This document shows positions 27,613-37,331 of a stretch of DNA of 64,000 nucleotides, piece after piece. Within the stretch, counting starts at the first letter, position 1. Every line of letters begins with the position of its first letter. The translations under genes were made by a program, and so were the position numbers. Origin of the DNA: Thermaerobacter sp. PB12/4term (lineage in GTDB: Bacteria > Bacillota > Sulfobacillia > Thermaerobacterales > Thermaerobacteraceae). The notes under the pieces are model-generated. The model saw only the letters and a list, made by a program, of their open reading frames with translations, did no database searches and was not told the origin of the DNA. The stretch is from positions 310,001 through 374,000 of the forward strand of contig NZ_CP048407.1 in NCBI RefSeq assembly GCF_003403315.2. Reading direction: 5' to 3'.

Positions 27613-28476
27613 TTACGAGACCGGTGTCAGCTGGCTGGGGTCAAAGGCCTGGCGCTGCTGCACACGGCCGGTGTCGACCCACACGTTGCCCGCGGCATCG
27701 ATCTCGATGGGGAAGTAGTCCATAGGCCGCGGGGCAGGGCCGCCGATCTTCTCACCGACCTTGTTGAACTGCGAACCGTGGCAGGGGCAGCAGAAGCAGC
27801 CGCCCGCGTCGGGCCGTTCTTCCGGCTTCCACGGCACCGTGCAGCCCAGGTGGGTGCAGCGCCAGTACAGGGCGATGAGCCCCTGCTCCGTGTGCACCAG
27901 GTAGAACTTGCCCGCGTCCACCTTGGTGACCGACCCCACCGGGAAGTTGGACACCGGCCCGATGTTGATCTTCTGCCCGAAGAAGCCGACCTTCCGCGGC
28001 CAGAAGTAATAGGCGAAGTTCCCGGCGAACTGGCCGAGCCAGAGCAAGGCCGATCCCCAGAGGGCCCAGTGCAGGAAGTCGCGGCGCGTAACGGGCTCGT
28101 CCCGGCGGGCGGCGGCACCATGCCCACCGGCCCGGGCCGCGGGTCTGGCCGCCGCACCGGCTGCGGATCCCGGCCCCCCGGCTCCGCCACCCTTGCCCGC
28201 TCCGGCCTCCGCCTTCGCAGCTGCCGCCTTGGCTGCGGCTGCCCTGGCTGCGGCCAGCTTTTCCGGATCCACCTTGGGCCGCGCCGACGCGCCGGCGGCC
28301 TCCTGCCCCCCCTGGCCTCCCTGGCCCGCAGACGCTCCGCCCGCGGCTACGGGAGTACCCTGGGAGGTGCCGGACGCTCCGCCTGCCGGCTCGGCCTGGT
28401 CCGGGCTTCCCGCTTCAGCGCCGGTCGCCGGCTGATCCTTGCCGACTTCCGGGCTGCGCTCGCGTTCGTCGGCCAT
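27613..28476 (-). CDS. qcrA: Rieske iron-sulfur protein of the cytochrome bc complex
   Basis: 287 residues; GGAGGG precedes the ATG. Residues 1-125 are a low-complexity Ala/Gly-rich cytoplasmic extension. RRDFLHW followed by a TM helix (about 131-155) is the Tat-like anchor. The [2Fe-2S] ligands are Cys207 and His209 (CTHLGC) and Cys230 and His233 (CPCHGSQF), with the Cys212-Cys232 disulfide. It takes the first electron from quinol. The long extension is odd; Rieske proteins of Bacillus are about 170 residues. Confidence 0.94.
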   Translation of the reverse strand: MADERERSPEVGKDQPATGAEAGSPDQAEPAGGASGTSQGTPVAAGGASAGQGGQGGQEAAGASARPKVDPEKLAAARAAAAKAAAAKAEAGAGKGGGAGGPGSAAGAAARPAARAGGHGAAARRDEPVTRRDFLHWALWGSALLWLGQFAGNFAYYFWPRKVGFFGQKINIGPVSNFPVGSVTKVDAGKFYLVHTEQGLIALYWRCTHLGCTVPWKPEERPDAGGCFCCPCHGSQFNKVGEKIGGPAPRPMDYFPIEIDAAGNVWVDTGRVQQRQAFDPSQLTPVS

Positions 28477-28524
28477 GTGCCAATCCCTCCAGCCATCAAG
28501 AGCATCCCGATGCCTATTGCACGA

Positions 28525-29304
28525 TCAGTGGGGCGGTTCCAGCTGCCACGGCCACACCAGGTGCAGGCTCTCGCCGCGGAAGCCGGTGCCGATGATGGTC
28601 AAAACGAAGTACGAGGCGACGAACACCGTGAACAGCGCGATGATGGTCTCCCGGGTGTTGGCCTGGTAACGCCGGCGCACGATGACCGCCAGCACGCCCG
28701 GCACCGCCGCCATGACGATCAGCGGGATCACCACGCCGGCGATGTGCTCCACCAGCTGCGCCTGGGCGTGGATCGCCTCGGGGCTCATGAACAGGCCGAA
28801 CACCGCGGCGACCAGGCCGCGGGTGCCGATGTAGTCGACGCCCCCTACGTTGACCGCGAAGAAAGCGTCAAACAGGATCAGGCCCAGCACGATCAGCGAC
28901 GTGTACAGGAAGGAGAACTTGAAGATCCGCAAGCCTTTCTCGCCCGCGAACCACACGCCGGTATCCGAGGGGTCCGTATCGATGTAGGGGATGGCCGCGA
29001 TCAGCACCAGCACGAGCCCCGGCACGATGACGCCGGCCAGGCTGGGGTGCATGTGCAGCAGCAGCTCCTGCAGGTTGAGGAAGTACCAGGGCGCCTTGGC
29101 CGGGTTGGGCGTGTGGGACGGGTTGGCCAGCTCCAGAAGGGGCGCCTTGATCAGGATGGCCAGAAGCGACAGGCCGATGGTGTAGATCAGGGCCCCGACG
29201 AATTCGATCAGCAGCAAGTGGGGCCAGACCGTCACCTGTTCCTTGGGGTTCGGCCGCTGCGGCTCCTCGCCGGTCGCGGCCGGCGCCGGTTGTGGCTGTG
29301 CCAC
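28525..29304 (-). CDS. petD: Cytochrome bc complex subunit IV-like protein
   Basis: 259 residues from GTG 29304 behind AGGAGGGAG. NPSHTPNPAKAPWYFLNLQELL holds the PEWY-equivalent quinol-site region (here APWY) of the C-terminal half of cytochrome b. Unlike plastid subunit IV (three helices) it has about six TM segments: after the conserved part come IVPGLVLVLIAAIPYID, FSFLYTSLIVLGLILFDAFF and two more helices. No haem c motif is fused to it, unlike Bacillus QcrC; cytochrome c is separate. Confidence 0.88.
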   Translation of the reverse strand: MAQPQPAPAATGEEPQRPNPKEQVTVWPHLLLIEFVGALIYTIGLSLLAILIKAPLLELANPSHTPNPAKAPWYFLNLQELLLHMHPSLAGVIVPGLVLVLIAAIPYIDTDPSDTGVWFAGEKGLRIFKFSFLYTSLIVLGLILFDAFFAVNVGGVDYIGTRGLVAAVFGLFMSPEAIHAQAQLVEHIAGVVIPLIVMAAVPGVLAVIVRRRYQANTRETIIALFTVFVASYFVLTIIGTGFRGESLHLVWPWQLEPPH

Positions 29305-29402
29305 GGGACTCCCTCCTCGTGCCCTACGTTGCTGGCGTGTTCGGCGGATGCGGCCTCTGGCCGGGCTCGGGCGGCGAACCGCCCGTTCCCCGGGCTACTG
29401 CC

Positions 29403-30173
29403 TCAGCGGGAGAAGCCGTCCTTGCGGACCCGCCAGAAGTGCATCCCCATGAACACGGCCGCCACCAGCGGCAGGGCGAAGACGTGCAGCGTGTACCACC
29501 GGATCAGGGTGTTCTGGTTGATGTCGTAGCCGCCGATCAGGAGGAACTTCAGCTTGTCGCCCACGAAGGGCGTCGCGCCGGCCATGTTGGTACCCACCGT
29601 CACCGCCCAGTAGGCCAGCTGGTCCCACGGCAGCAGGTAACCGGTGAAGCTCATCAGGAACGTCAGCACCAGCAGGATCACGCCGATGACCCAGTTGAAC
29701 TGCCGGGGCGGCTTGTAGGCGCCGGTGTAGAAAACCCGAACCATATGTAGAAACACCAGCAGCACCATGGCGTGGGCCGCCCAGCGGTGGATGTTGCGGA
29801 AGAACTGGCCGAAGGCCACGGTGGTCTCCAGGTCTTCGATGCTGAAGTAGGCCTGGGGGACCGAGGGGATGTAGTAGAACATCAGGATGACGCCGGTGAC
29901 CGTCAACAGGATGAACATGAAAAACGACGTGCCGCCGAGCCCGAAGGTGTAGCGGAACGTCAGCGCCTGCCGGGTGATCCGGCCCGGGTGCAGGTGCAGG
30001 AACAGGCTGTTCAGAACCGCCAGGCCGCGGGTGCGCCGGTCCCGCGGGTAGGGGTTCATGTACATCGACTTCCAGAGGGCGCTGTTGAAGATCCAGTCGG
30101 CAAGCCGCCCGATCAGCGACTTGCGCCCCCCGGACGCCGGCGGCTGTTGCTCCGGTGTACCAACCCGGCTCAA
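29403..30173 (-). CDS. qcrB: Cytochrome b6-type subunit of the bc complex
   Basis: 256 residues from TTG 30173 behind AAGGAGGAG. Four TM helices bind two b haems through His129, His143, His230 and His245; the 13- and 14-residue spacings between ligands are those of b6. The lumenal loop [19 protein letters not shown] is conserved. The residue matching Cys35 of b6, which covalently holds haem c(n), is Gly78, and the protein has no cysteine at all. First gene of the minus-strand cluster. Confidence 0.93.
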   Translation of the reverse strand: MSRVGTPEQQPPASGGRKSLIGRLADWIFNSALWKSMYMNPYPRDRRTRGLAVLNSLFLHLHPGRITRQALTFRYTFGLGGTSFFMFILLTVTGVILMFYYIPSVPQAYFSIEDLETTVAFGQFFRNIHRWAAHAMVLLVFLHMVRVFYTGAYKPPRQFNWVIGVILLVLTFLMSFTGYLLPWDQLAYWAVTVGTNMAGATPFVGDKLKFLLIGGYDINQNTLIRWYTLHVFALPLVAAVFMGMHFWRVRKDGFSR

Positions 30174-30827
30174 CGGGAAGCTCCTCCTTCCGGCCGACGA
30201 TGGTTGCCGCCCTGCGGAGCCGGCCGCGCGGGACCAGGCCCCAGCCCTGGAACAGCGCCCTGTCGTGCAGGCGGGATGGGCGCCAGGGGGCGGCGTGCCG
30301 GCGGGGCCGGACCGGACGAGCCGCCGGCCACAACCCGGGCCACCCGGGTGTCCGGACGCCCGGACCGCGGCTCAGCGGCAGGGCCGGTTCGCACGGGGCC
30401 CCGCATGTCTACCACTCAACACTACACAAAGTCGCTTTCCACCCGCAAGGGTCGCACACCGGATTATGCCTGGGCCGGCTCCGGTGACCATCCGAGCCGG
30501 GCCACGCCGGACGCCTGCTGCCCGTTCCCGGACGCCGGGACCCCTGCCACGGCGAAGGCTCCCGAACCAGGGCGTTAGTATTCCCTCCCTGCGCAGGATC
30601 CCGTCCCACGACCTGTCAGGGGAGTTGCATCGGCAACGCGGCTGTCGCACCCTGCAGGGGGCAGCCCTTCGGACAGGTTCCTGGCATCCGGAAGGAAACC
30701 GGGGGGCGGTGGCGAATCCCGCCCTCGTAGACGGGACTACATATGGTGGAGAATGATGTCGCGGCGCCTAGATGTTGTTGCTTGGCGCCGCCGTCGTTCC
30801 CCCGGGGCATGGAAAGGAGGTGAGCCG
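30174..30827. other. Divergent intergenic region between qcrB and nrdR
   Basis: About 650 bases between divergently transcribed operons, so it must hold promoters both ways. It includes AT-richer patches near 30410-30440 and 30570-30580 and a short one near 30735-30750. I could not match a consensus -35/-10 pair, an NrdR-box pair or the B12 box of an adenosylcobalamin riboswitch. No open frame here looks like a gene. Confidence 0.5.
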
Positions 30828-31448
30828 GTGCGCTGTCCCCGCTGTCTCGCACCGGACACGCGGGTGCTGGACTCCCGCCCGACGGAAGAGGGCATGGCCA
30901 TCCGCCGCCGGCGGGAGTGCCAGGCGTGCGGCGAGCGCTTCACCACTTACGAAAAGGTGGAGGTCACGCCGCTCCTGGTCATCAAGAAGGACGGCCGGCG
31001 CGAGGCATTCGACCGGGACAAGGTGCTGCGCGGCATGCTCACCGCCTGCGAGAAGCGCCCGGTCGAGCTGGAGCGCCTTCAGGCCATCGCCGCCGAGATC
31101 GAGCGCGAACTCCAGAGCCGGTACGACAAGGAAGTGGAGTCCCGGGTCATCGGCGAGATGGTCATGGAGCGCCTGCGGCGCCTGGACCAGGTGGCTTACG
31201 TTCGCTTTGCATCGGTCTACCGCCAGTTCAAGGACCTGGAGACCTTCCGCCGCGAGCTGGACCGCCTGCTGGCGGGGGACGAACCGGCTCCCGATCCCCG
31301 CAGCGCCGGGGAGGCCCCCTCCGATCCTGCCGGGGACCACCAGGCGCCGGCGCCCGCCTCCGGCGGTGGCGCCGGCCCGGTTCAGGCGGGGGACGGGCAC
31401 CCCGCGGCCGGTATCGTGCGGGGGACAAGCCCGGTAGACCCCTGCTGA
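30828..31448 (+). CDS. nrdR: Transcriptional repressor NrdR
   Basis: 206 residues from GTG 30828, 6 bases after the ideal site AAAGGAGGTGA. The N-terminal zinc ribbon has Cys3, Cys6, Cys31 and Cys34 with [28 protein letters not shown], followed by the ATP-cone ([20 protein letters not shown]). NrdR senses ATP/dATP and represses ribonucleotide reductase genes. The last 50 residues are a Pro/Gly-rich tail. It is 15 bases upstream of nrdJ, its expected target. Confidence 0.95.
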   Translation: MRCPRCLAPDTRVLDSRPTEEGMAIRRRRECQACGERFTTYEKVEVTPLLVIKKDGRREAFDRDKVLRGMLTACEKRPVELERLQAIAAEIERELQSRYDKEVESRVIGEMVMERLRRLDQVAYVRFASVYRQFKDLETFRRELDRLLAGDEPAPDPRSAGEAPSDPAGDHQAPAPASGGGAGPVQAGDGHPAAGIVRGTSPVDPC

Positions 31449-31463
31449 GAAGGAGGACCGCCG

Positions 31464-34052
31464 ATGGAACTCACGGGTATCCGGAAGACCGTGTTCCTGG
31501 ATCGGTATGCCCGCAAGGGGCCCGACGGGAAACCGGTGGAGTCGTCGCCGGAAGAGATGTGGGACCGGGTCGCCCGGGCCATCGCCGAGGTGGAGGAACC
31601 GGACCGGCGGGAGGTCTGGGAACGGCGCTTCCGCCAGGCCCTGGAGGGATTCAAGTTTGTTCCCGGCGGTCGTATCCTGGCCGGCGCCGGTACCGGGAAC
31701 AAAGTAACTTATTATAACTGCTACGTGATCCCGTCCCCCGAGGACAGCCGCAAGGGGATCATGGACAACGTTTCGCTCATGGTCGAGATCATGTCCCGGG
31801 GCGGCGGCGTGGGGGTGAACCTCTCCACCCTGCGCCCGCGGGGCACCTACGTCAAGGGGGTGAACGGCACCGCCAGCGGCCCCGTGTCGTGGGCCGAGGT
31901 GTACAGCACGGCCACGGGCAGCGTGATCCAGGGCGGCAGCCGCCGGGGCGCCCTCATGCTGATGCTGGACGACGACCACCCGGACATCGAGGAGTTCATC
32001 ACCGTCAAGCGGGACCTGACCAAGATCACCAACGCCAACCTTTCGGTGTGCATCAGCGACGCCTTCATGGAGGCCGTCCAGCAGGACCTGCCCTGGGACC
32101 TGAAGTGGAACGGCAAGGTGTACAAGACGGTGCGCGCCCGCGACCTTTGGGAGCTGATCTGCGAGTCGGCGTGGGCTTCGGGCGAGCCCGGCGTGGTCTT
32201 CATGGAGCGGGTCAACAAGCGCTCCAACACCTGGTACTGCGAGACCATCAACTGCGTGAACCCCTGCGGCGAGCAGCCGCTGGGCCCCTGGGGCGTGTGC
32301 AACCTGGGCGCCATCAACCTGGCCGCGTTCGTCCAGGACGGCGAGCTGGACCTGGAGGGCTTGCGGGAGACGGTCGGCGTGGCCGTTCGCTTCCTGGACA
32401 ACGTCATCGACGCCACCGAGTACTTCTTCCCGGAGAACGAAAAGGCCCAGCGCTACGGCATCCGGCGCATCGGCCTGGGGACCATGGGCCTGGCGGATAT
32501 GCTGATCAAGCTGGGTGTGCGCTACGGCAGCGAGAAGGCCTTCGAGGTCTGCGACCAGGTGTACCGGCTGATCCGCGACGAGGCATACCGGGCGTCGGCG
32601 CTGCTGGCCCAGGAAAAGGGGCCCTTCCCCCTGTTCGACCGGGAGAAGTACCTGCAGGGCTGGTTCATCCAGCGGCTGCCCGAGGACATCCGGCAGCTCA
32701 TCGCCCAGCACGGGATTCGCAACGGCTTCTTGCTGACCCAGGCGCCCACCGGCACCACCAGCCTGCTGGCCGGCGTCAGCTCGGGCATCGAGCCGGTGTT
32801 CGCCTTCTCCTTCAAGCGGACCGATCGCACCGGCACCCACATCGTCTACCACGAGCTGTACCAGAAGTGGCTGGACGAGCATCCCGGCGAGCCGGTGCCG
32901 GACTACTTCGTGTCGGCGGACCAGCTGACGCCGGAAGAGCACGTGCGCATGCAAGCGGTGATCCAGCAGTACGTGGACGCCTCCATTTCCAAGACCGTCA
33001 ACGCGCCGCGGGAGCATACCGTCGACCAGGTGCGCACCCTGTACCGGTTGGCGTACGAGCTGGGCTGCAAGGGCATCACCTACTACCGCGACGGCAGCCG
33101 GGAAGGCGTGCTGCACAAGCTGGACGACGGCGAGAAGGGCCGGCAAGGCAAGGGGGCGGCCCAGGGGGCCCAGGGCGATGCAGCCGCAGGGGCCGGGGCG
33201 GGGCCGGAGACGGGCGGCGCAGGCGAGCCCCAGCAGCCGGCGGCCGTGGCGGTGACGGGCGCTCCCGGTACCACTGTCGGCCTGCAGGTCACCTGGGGGC
33301 AGATCCGGCCCATCGAGCGGCCGAGCAAGCTCAACGGCTTTACCGTGCGGCGGACCACGCCTCTGGGCAACCTCTACCTGACGTTGAACACGTTCAACGG
33401 CTACCCGTTCGAGCTGTTCGCCCAGATCGGCAAGGCGGGCTCCGACGTGGCGGCCTTCACCGAGGCCATTGCCCGTCTGGTGTCCCTGGCCTTCCGGGCC
33501 GGTATCGACCCCCACGAGGTGGTGGAGCAGCTGCGCGGCATCGGCGGCAGCCGCTCCGTCGGGTTCGGTCCCAACCGGGTGCTGTCGGTGCCCGACGCCA
33601 TTGCCCAGTTCCTTGACGATTACCTGGCCGGCAAGATCGAACGGGATCCGGTGGATGAGGTGGCCGCCGGGCAGCTGACGGTCTTCCCCGGCGACCCCGC
33701 CCAAGAGGCGCGGGAGGTCGTGGCGGCGGCGCGGGCGGGCCAGGGGGCTGCCGCTGCGGACGAACCGGCCGGCGGCACCGGGGCGGGTCCCGCCGGCGAT
33801 GCCGGGACCGGTCTCCAGGGAGCCGGTGGAGCGGCCGGCAACGGCGCGGCCCGGACCGATGGCGTCACGGCGGGCGGACAGGCCCTTGCCGCCGGAGGCA
33901 CGGCGGGCCACGGGCGGCAGGGGGCAGCGCCCATCACCGGCGGCAACGGCCGGGAGCTCAGCATGAACCTGTGTCCAGAGTGCGGCAGCCACGCCCTGGT
34001 GCATGAAGAGGGCTGCAGCAAGTGCCTGGCCTGCGGCTACAGCGAGTGCTGA
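31464..34052 (+). CDS. nrdJ: Adenosylcobalamin-dependent (class II) ribonucleotide reductase
   Basis: 862 residues; AGAAGGAGG precedes the ATG. It makes deoxyribonucleotides with a B12-generated radical, with no need for oxygen. FKFVPGGRILAGAGTGNKVTYYNCYVIP includes redox Cys86. NPCGEQPLGPWGVCNLG supplies the thiyl Cys268 and the second redox Cys279. GTTSLLAGVSSGIEPVF follows. A Gly/Ala-rich linker separates the barrel from a second domain at about 610-720. After another low-complexity stretch, a zinc-ribbon tail (CPECG, CSKC, CGYSEC) carries the cysteines that re-reduce the active site. Confidence 0.96.
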   Translation: MELTGIRKTVFLDRYARKGPDGKPVESSPEEMWDRVARAIAEVEEPDRREVWERRFRQALEGFKFVPGGRILAGAGTGNKVTYYNCYVIPSPEDSRKGIMDNVSLMVEIMSRGGGVGVNLSTLRPRGTYVKGVNGTASGPVSWAEVYSTATGSVIQGGSRRGALMLMLDDDHPDIEEFITVKRDLTKITNANLSVCISDAFMEAVQQDLPWDLKWNGKVYKTVRARDLWELICESAWASGEPGVVFMERVNKRSNTWYCETINCVNPCGEQPLGPWGVCNLGAINLAAFVQDGELDLEGLRETVGVAVRFLDNVIDATEYFFPENEKAQRYGIRRIGLGTMGLADMLIKLGVRYGSEKAFEVCDQVYRLIRDEAYRASALLAQEKGPFPLFDREKYLQGWFIQRLPEDIRQLIAQHGIRNGFLLTQAPTGTTSLLAGVSSGIEPVFAFSFKRTDRTGTHIVYHELYQKWLDEHPGEPVPDYFVSADQLTPEEHVRMQAVIQQYVDASISKTVNAPREHTVDQVRTLYRLAYELGCKGITYYRDGSREGVLHKLDDGEKGRQGKGAAQGAQGDAAAGAGAGPETGGAGEPQQPAAVAVTGAPGTTVGLQVTWGQIRPIERPSKLNGFTVRRTTPLGNLYLTLNTFNGYPFELFAQIGKAGSDVAAFTEAIARLVSLAFRAGIDPHEVVEQLRGIGGSRSVGFGPNRVLSVPDAIAQFLDDYLAGKIERDPVDEVAAGQLTVFPGDPAQEAREVVAAARAGQGAAAADEPAGGTGAGPAGDAGTGLQGAGGAAGNGAARTDGVTAGGQALAAGGTAGHGRQGAAPITGGNGRELSMNLCPECGSHALVHEEGCSKCLACGYSEC

Positions 34053-34284
34053 GGCGGCAGGGGCCGGGCGCCGGTGGCCGGGCACAGGGCGGGACACCGG
34101 AGGCGGAAGGCAAGACGGGGCCTGAGGCCCCAGGGCAAGGGGGCAACCGGGCCGCCGCCCGGCCGCAACGGGCAGGGCCGGCACGGGCGGCGGAACCGGC
34201 CCCCAAGCCGGGCCGAGACGGCAGAGCCGTGGCAGGGGGCGGGGACAGGATCCCCGCCCTCGCCTTCCATGGGGCCAGCCTGTC

Positions 34285-34514
34285 ATGGCCCGGGCCGCCC
34301 GGCAGCCCATGGTCCCAGACAGCTCATTCTATCCGCCTATGACGCCGGGCGAACAGCGCCCCCGGCGATTCGCGCCGGCCGCTCCGACAAGGCCTGCGTC
34401 GACTGCCTGCTGGCTGCCCTGGCAAAGGATCAGGGAGGGGCCGTCTGCACTGTCCACGCGGACGACATCCTCGCGTTGGGAGCCAGGGCCGCCCCGCCGG
34501 AGGAAATCGTGTGA
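34285..34514 (+). pseudogene. Possible relic of a PIN-domain (VapC-like) toxin gene
   Basis: In one frame LILSAYDAG is followed after a short gap by AGRSDKACVDCLLAALAKDQ, then GGAVCTVHADDILALGA. This order resembles the ends of PIN ribonucleases: the N-terminal LIxDAG strand and the C-terminal GTSDVVDAxVxxLA...GGxVxTSDPDDIxAL. The middle of the domain is missing, the first Asp is lost and there is no start or ribosome-binding site. MVPDSS in an adjacent frame may be the original start. It reads as a deleted, frameshifted relic; chance resemblance cannot be excluded. The rest of 34053-34681 shows nothing. Confidence 0.35.
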
Positions 34515-34681
34515 TCTGCCGATCCGGCCAAAGAGAGGCTGGAAGAACCCCGGGGGCCGGACCGGCGGACCTGCGGGCACCCTTCACCGGCCGTGGCCCG
34601 CGAGGGCGGCTTTCCCTGCGTGGTCATGCGGCGGTCCATGCCGCATCCGGTCCCCAAACCCATGACCAGGGAGGGGCCAAG

Positions 34682-35428
34682 GTGCCGGAGCGAAACCTGT
34701 CGGACCAGGTCTGGGTCATCACCGGCGGCGCCGGGGCCATCGCCGGCAGCGTGGCCCGCGCCTTCGCCGCTGCGGGGGCGCGGCTGGTGCTGGCGGACGT
34801 GGCCGGCGAAGCCCTTGAGGCCCGGGCCCGGGAGCTGGGGGCCGGGTTCGTCCCGGTGGACCTGACCCGGGCCGAGGAGGCCGAGGGGCTGGCCCAGCAG
34901 GTCCGGGCCCGCCTGGGGCGGATTGACGGGCTGATCCACACCGTGGGCACCTACGCCGGTGGCCGGGTGCACGAGGTGGACCCGGCCCAGTACGACCGCC
35001 TCTTCGACCTGAACGTGCGGACCCTGTTCTACTGCGTGCGGGCGGTCCTGCCGGTGATGCTGGAGCAGGAGGAGGGCTTCATCGCCGGTTTCGCCTCGGG
35101 TCCCGCCTGGCGGGGCGCAGGACCCCGCGCCGCCCTGTACGCGGCGGCCAAGGGCGCCGTGGCCACCTTCCTCCGCTCCCTGGACGAGGAACTGCGGGAG
35201 GGGCAGCCGCCGGGGTCCGGAGGTGCGCCCCCGTCCAGGGGGCGCATCCGCGTGGCCGTGGTCTATCCCATGGGGGTCGTGGACACCCCTGCCAACCGGA
35301 AGGCCATGCCCGGTGCCGGTCCGGCGGGCTGGATCGACCCCGGCGAGATCGCCGCGGCCCTGCTCTTCGCCGCCACCCGGGGACCCGGCGGCCGGCTGCT
35401 GGAACTGCCCGTCTACCCGGGACGATGA
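34682..35428 (+). CDS. Short-chain dehydrogenase/reductase
   Basis: 248 residues from GTG 34682 behind AGGGAGGGG. Classical SDR: NAD(P)-binding TGGAGAIAG at residues 13-21, VLADVAGEA (acidic residue after beta-2 suggests NAD+), catalytic Tyr in YAAAK, and a Ser in FASGPAW. No substrate-specific neighbour; the physiological reaction is unknown. The open frame extends upstream to 34511 but without a site. Transcribed toward the EamA gene, from which it is separated by about 145 bases. Confidence 0.88.
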   Translation: MPERNLSDQVWVITGGAGAIAGSVARAFAAAGARLVLADVAGEALEARARELGAGFVPVDLTRAEEAEGLAQQVRARLGRIDGLIHTVGTYAGGRVHEVDPAQYDRLFDLNVRTLFYCVRAVLPVMLEQEEGFIAGFASGPAWRGAGPRAALYAAAKGAVATFLRSLDEELREGQPPGSGGAPPSRGRIRVAVVYPMGVVDTPANRKAMPGAGPAGWIDPGEIAAALLFAATRGPGGRLLELPVYPGR

Positions 35429-35574
35429 GGGACGGCACCGTGACGGTCCGGCAGCCGCCCCGGCCGGAGGGGCGCTTGCTGGGCAGGCGGCGGAGGATAC
35501 CGCCCAGCCAGCGGGCCGCCGGGGCCGGGCCGGGGCGGCCCGGGGACTGCCTGGGGAGCGGGCCGGGGTACCGC

Positions 35575-36558
35575 TCAGCCCGCGGCCGCCGGTCGCTGGG
35601 GACCTGTCGCCGCGCGGCTCGAGAGCAGGAGGGTCGCCGCCAGCACCGCCGCGCCGCCTGCCAGCATGGGCGGCGTGAAGGGAACGCCCAGCCAGAGGGT
35701 GGCCGAAGCGGCGGCGGCCAGCGGTTCCATGCAGGCCAGCAGGCTGGTCTGGGACGGGCGCAGGTGGCGGAGGCTGGCCAGGTACAGGGTGAAGGCCAGG
35801 AGGGTGCCGCCCAGCACCACGAAGGACCACAGGCCCGCCGCCACGCCGTTCCAGGGGACGGGACGGGGACCGGGGTGCCACGGCGGCGCCACGATGCCCA
35901 TGGCCACCCCGCCCAGCCCCATGGCCCAGCCGATGACCAGCGCCGGTGGCCACCGTCGCAGGAGGCCGGCACCGGCCACGGTGTAGAAAGCCAGGGTCAA
36001 GGCCGAGACCAGGCCCCAGGCCACGGCCCCGGCCGGTACGGCCAGCCGGCCCACGGACCCGCCCGTGGCCAACAGCAGCGTGCCGCCCAGCGCCAGCAGC
36101 AGGGCGGCCACCTCATGGTTGCGGGGCCGGCGCCGCCAGCGCAGCACCTCGTACACCGTGACGAAGGCCGGCCCGAGGTATTGGAGGAACGTGGCCGTGG
36201 CCGCGTTGCCCAGGGCAATGGAGGCCATGTAGCTGTACTGAACCCCGACCAGGCCGCCCAGGGCGAAGGCGACCAGCTGCCGGCGGGACGCCTCGTCCCG
36301 CCAGGGCGCCAGGCGGTCGCGGGCGCCGAGCCACGGGCTGGCCAGAAGCAACACCACCCCCGCCACCAGCATGCGGGTGGTGACCAGCCACTGGGGGGTG
36401 ACGCCGTAGCCCTGCATCAGCTGCTGGGCGGCAGTGCCGGAGAGGCCCCAGAGGCCGGCGCCGGCCAGCACGCCGGCCATGGCCCGCCGCACCTGGGCGG
36501 CGGTGCTGCCCGTGCTCGCAGGGAACCCGGTCGGGGAAAGGGCCTGGGGAGATGCCAT
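35575..36558 (-). CDS. EamA/DMT-superfamily transporter
   Basis: 327 residues from ATG 36558; the site upstream is poor and the frame continues, so the start is uncertain. Ten TM helices in two repeated EamA halves: GLWGLSGTAAQQLMQGYGVTPQWLVTTRML begins the first, with the AATATFLQYLGPAFVTVYEVL pattern at its end, and PSQTSLLACMEPLAAAASATLWLGVPFTPPMLAGGAAVLAATLLL closes the second. The family moves metabolites such as amino acids or nucleotides; substrate not predictable. Shares a divergent region with the CBS gene. Confidence 0.85.
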   Translation of the reverse strand: MASPQALSPTGFPASTGSTAAQVRRAMAGVLAGAGLWGLSGTAAQQLMQGYGVTPQWLVTTRMLVAGVVLLLASPWLGARDRLAPWRDEASRRQLVAFALGGLVGVQYSYMASIALGNAATATFLQYLGPAFVTVYEVLRWRRRPRNHEVAALLLALGGTLLLATGGSVGRLAVPAGAVAWGLVSALTLAFYTVAGAGLLRRWPPALVIGWAMGLGGVAMGIVAPPWHPGPRPVPWNGVAAGLWSFVVLGGTLLAFTLYLASLRHLRPSQTSLLACMEPLAAAASATLWLGVPFTPPMLAGGAAVLAATLLLSSRAATGPQRPAAAG

Positions 36559-36749
36559 GATGGCTTGGTGATTCGTGGCCCCGGCCCGGGATCCTGCCGG
36601 TTGGGCAGGCCCGTTTCGCGGGCCCGTGTCACGGCCGCCGGCGGCCCCGCCCGGGCGGCCCCGGGTCGCCAGCGGCGCCCGGCGCAACCCGGCCGGCCCT
36701 GGCCCGGGGCGCCCCCCCAGCCAGCCTGGCCGGTCGCGGCTGGCGTAAG

Positions 36750-37196
36750 ATGAAAGCGGTGATGGCCGTGAACGTGGCCTTTTTTCTCCTGCCCAAGTCC
36801 GACGTGGTCTGGCTCAGCCCCCGCAACACCCTGCGCCAGGCCATGGAGCGGATGGAGCACCATCGCTACACGGCGGTCCCCCTGGTCGACGACGAAGGCC
36901 GCTACGCCGGTACCCTGACGGAAGGCGACCTGCTCTGGTACATCAAGGGCACCCGGAACTTCTCCTTCGACCGGGCCGAGCGGATCCTGGTGGCCGAGGT
37001 GCCGCGGCGTTTCCGCTATGAGCCCGTCTCCATCTACGCCGAGGTGGCCGACCTGATCCGGCTGGCGGCAGCCCAGAGCTTTGTTCCGGTGGTGGACGAC
37101 CGCGGCCTGTTCATCGGCATCGTGCGCCGGCGGGAGATCATCGAGTACTGCGCCCGGCTGCTTTTCGAGGGCGGTGCCCCAGAGGGGGCGGGCTAG
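36750..37196 (+). CDS. CBS-domain pair protein
   Basis: 148 residues with two CBS motifs, about 18-70 (LSPRNTLRQAMERMEHHRYTAVPLVDDEGRYAGTLTEGDLLWYI) and 88-140 (VSIYAEVADLIRLAAAQSFVPVVDDRGLFIGIVRRREIIEYC). Stand-alone CBS pairs bind adenine nucleotides (ATP, AMP or c-di-AMP) and regulate partner proteins; the linker here begins after the typical GDLLWYIKG. No partner is apparent. The ribosome-binding site is weak and ATG 36762 is an alternative. Confidence 0.85.
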   Translation: MKAVMAVNVAFFLLPKSDVVWLSPRNTLRQAMERMEHHRYTAVPLVDDEGRYAGTLTEGDLLWYIKGTRNFSFDRAERILVAEVPRRFRYEPVSIYAEVADLIRLAAAQSFVPVVDDRGLFIGIVRRREIIEYCARLLFEGGAPEGAG

Positions 37197-37331
37197 ACTG
37201 CACCCCGGCCGGTTCGGTGGGCCGGGACCGGCGCCTCGCCGGCTGAAGCGTGCCGTCTCCTGGCCGCCGGCCTGCTCCAGGTCGGCCTGACGCCGGGGCC
37301 TGCCAGGGGGCCTGCCCCCGCCGCCGGGCCC

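Noticed and set aside
30420-30750. Cobalamin riboswitch or T-box upstream of nrdR
   Set aside because: No B12 box, no T-box sequence and no matching stem order on either strand that I could find.
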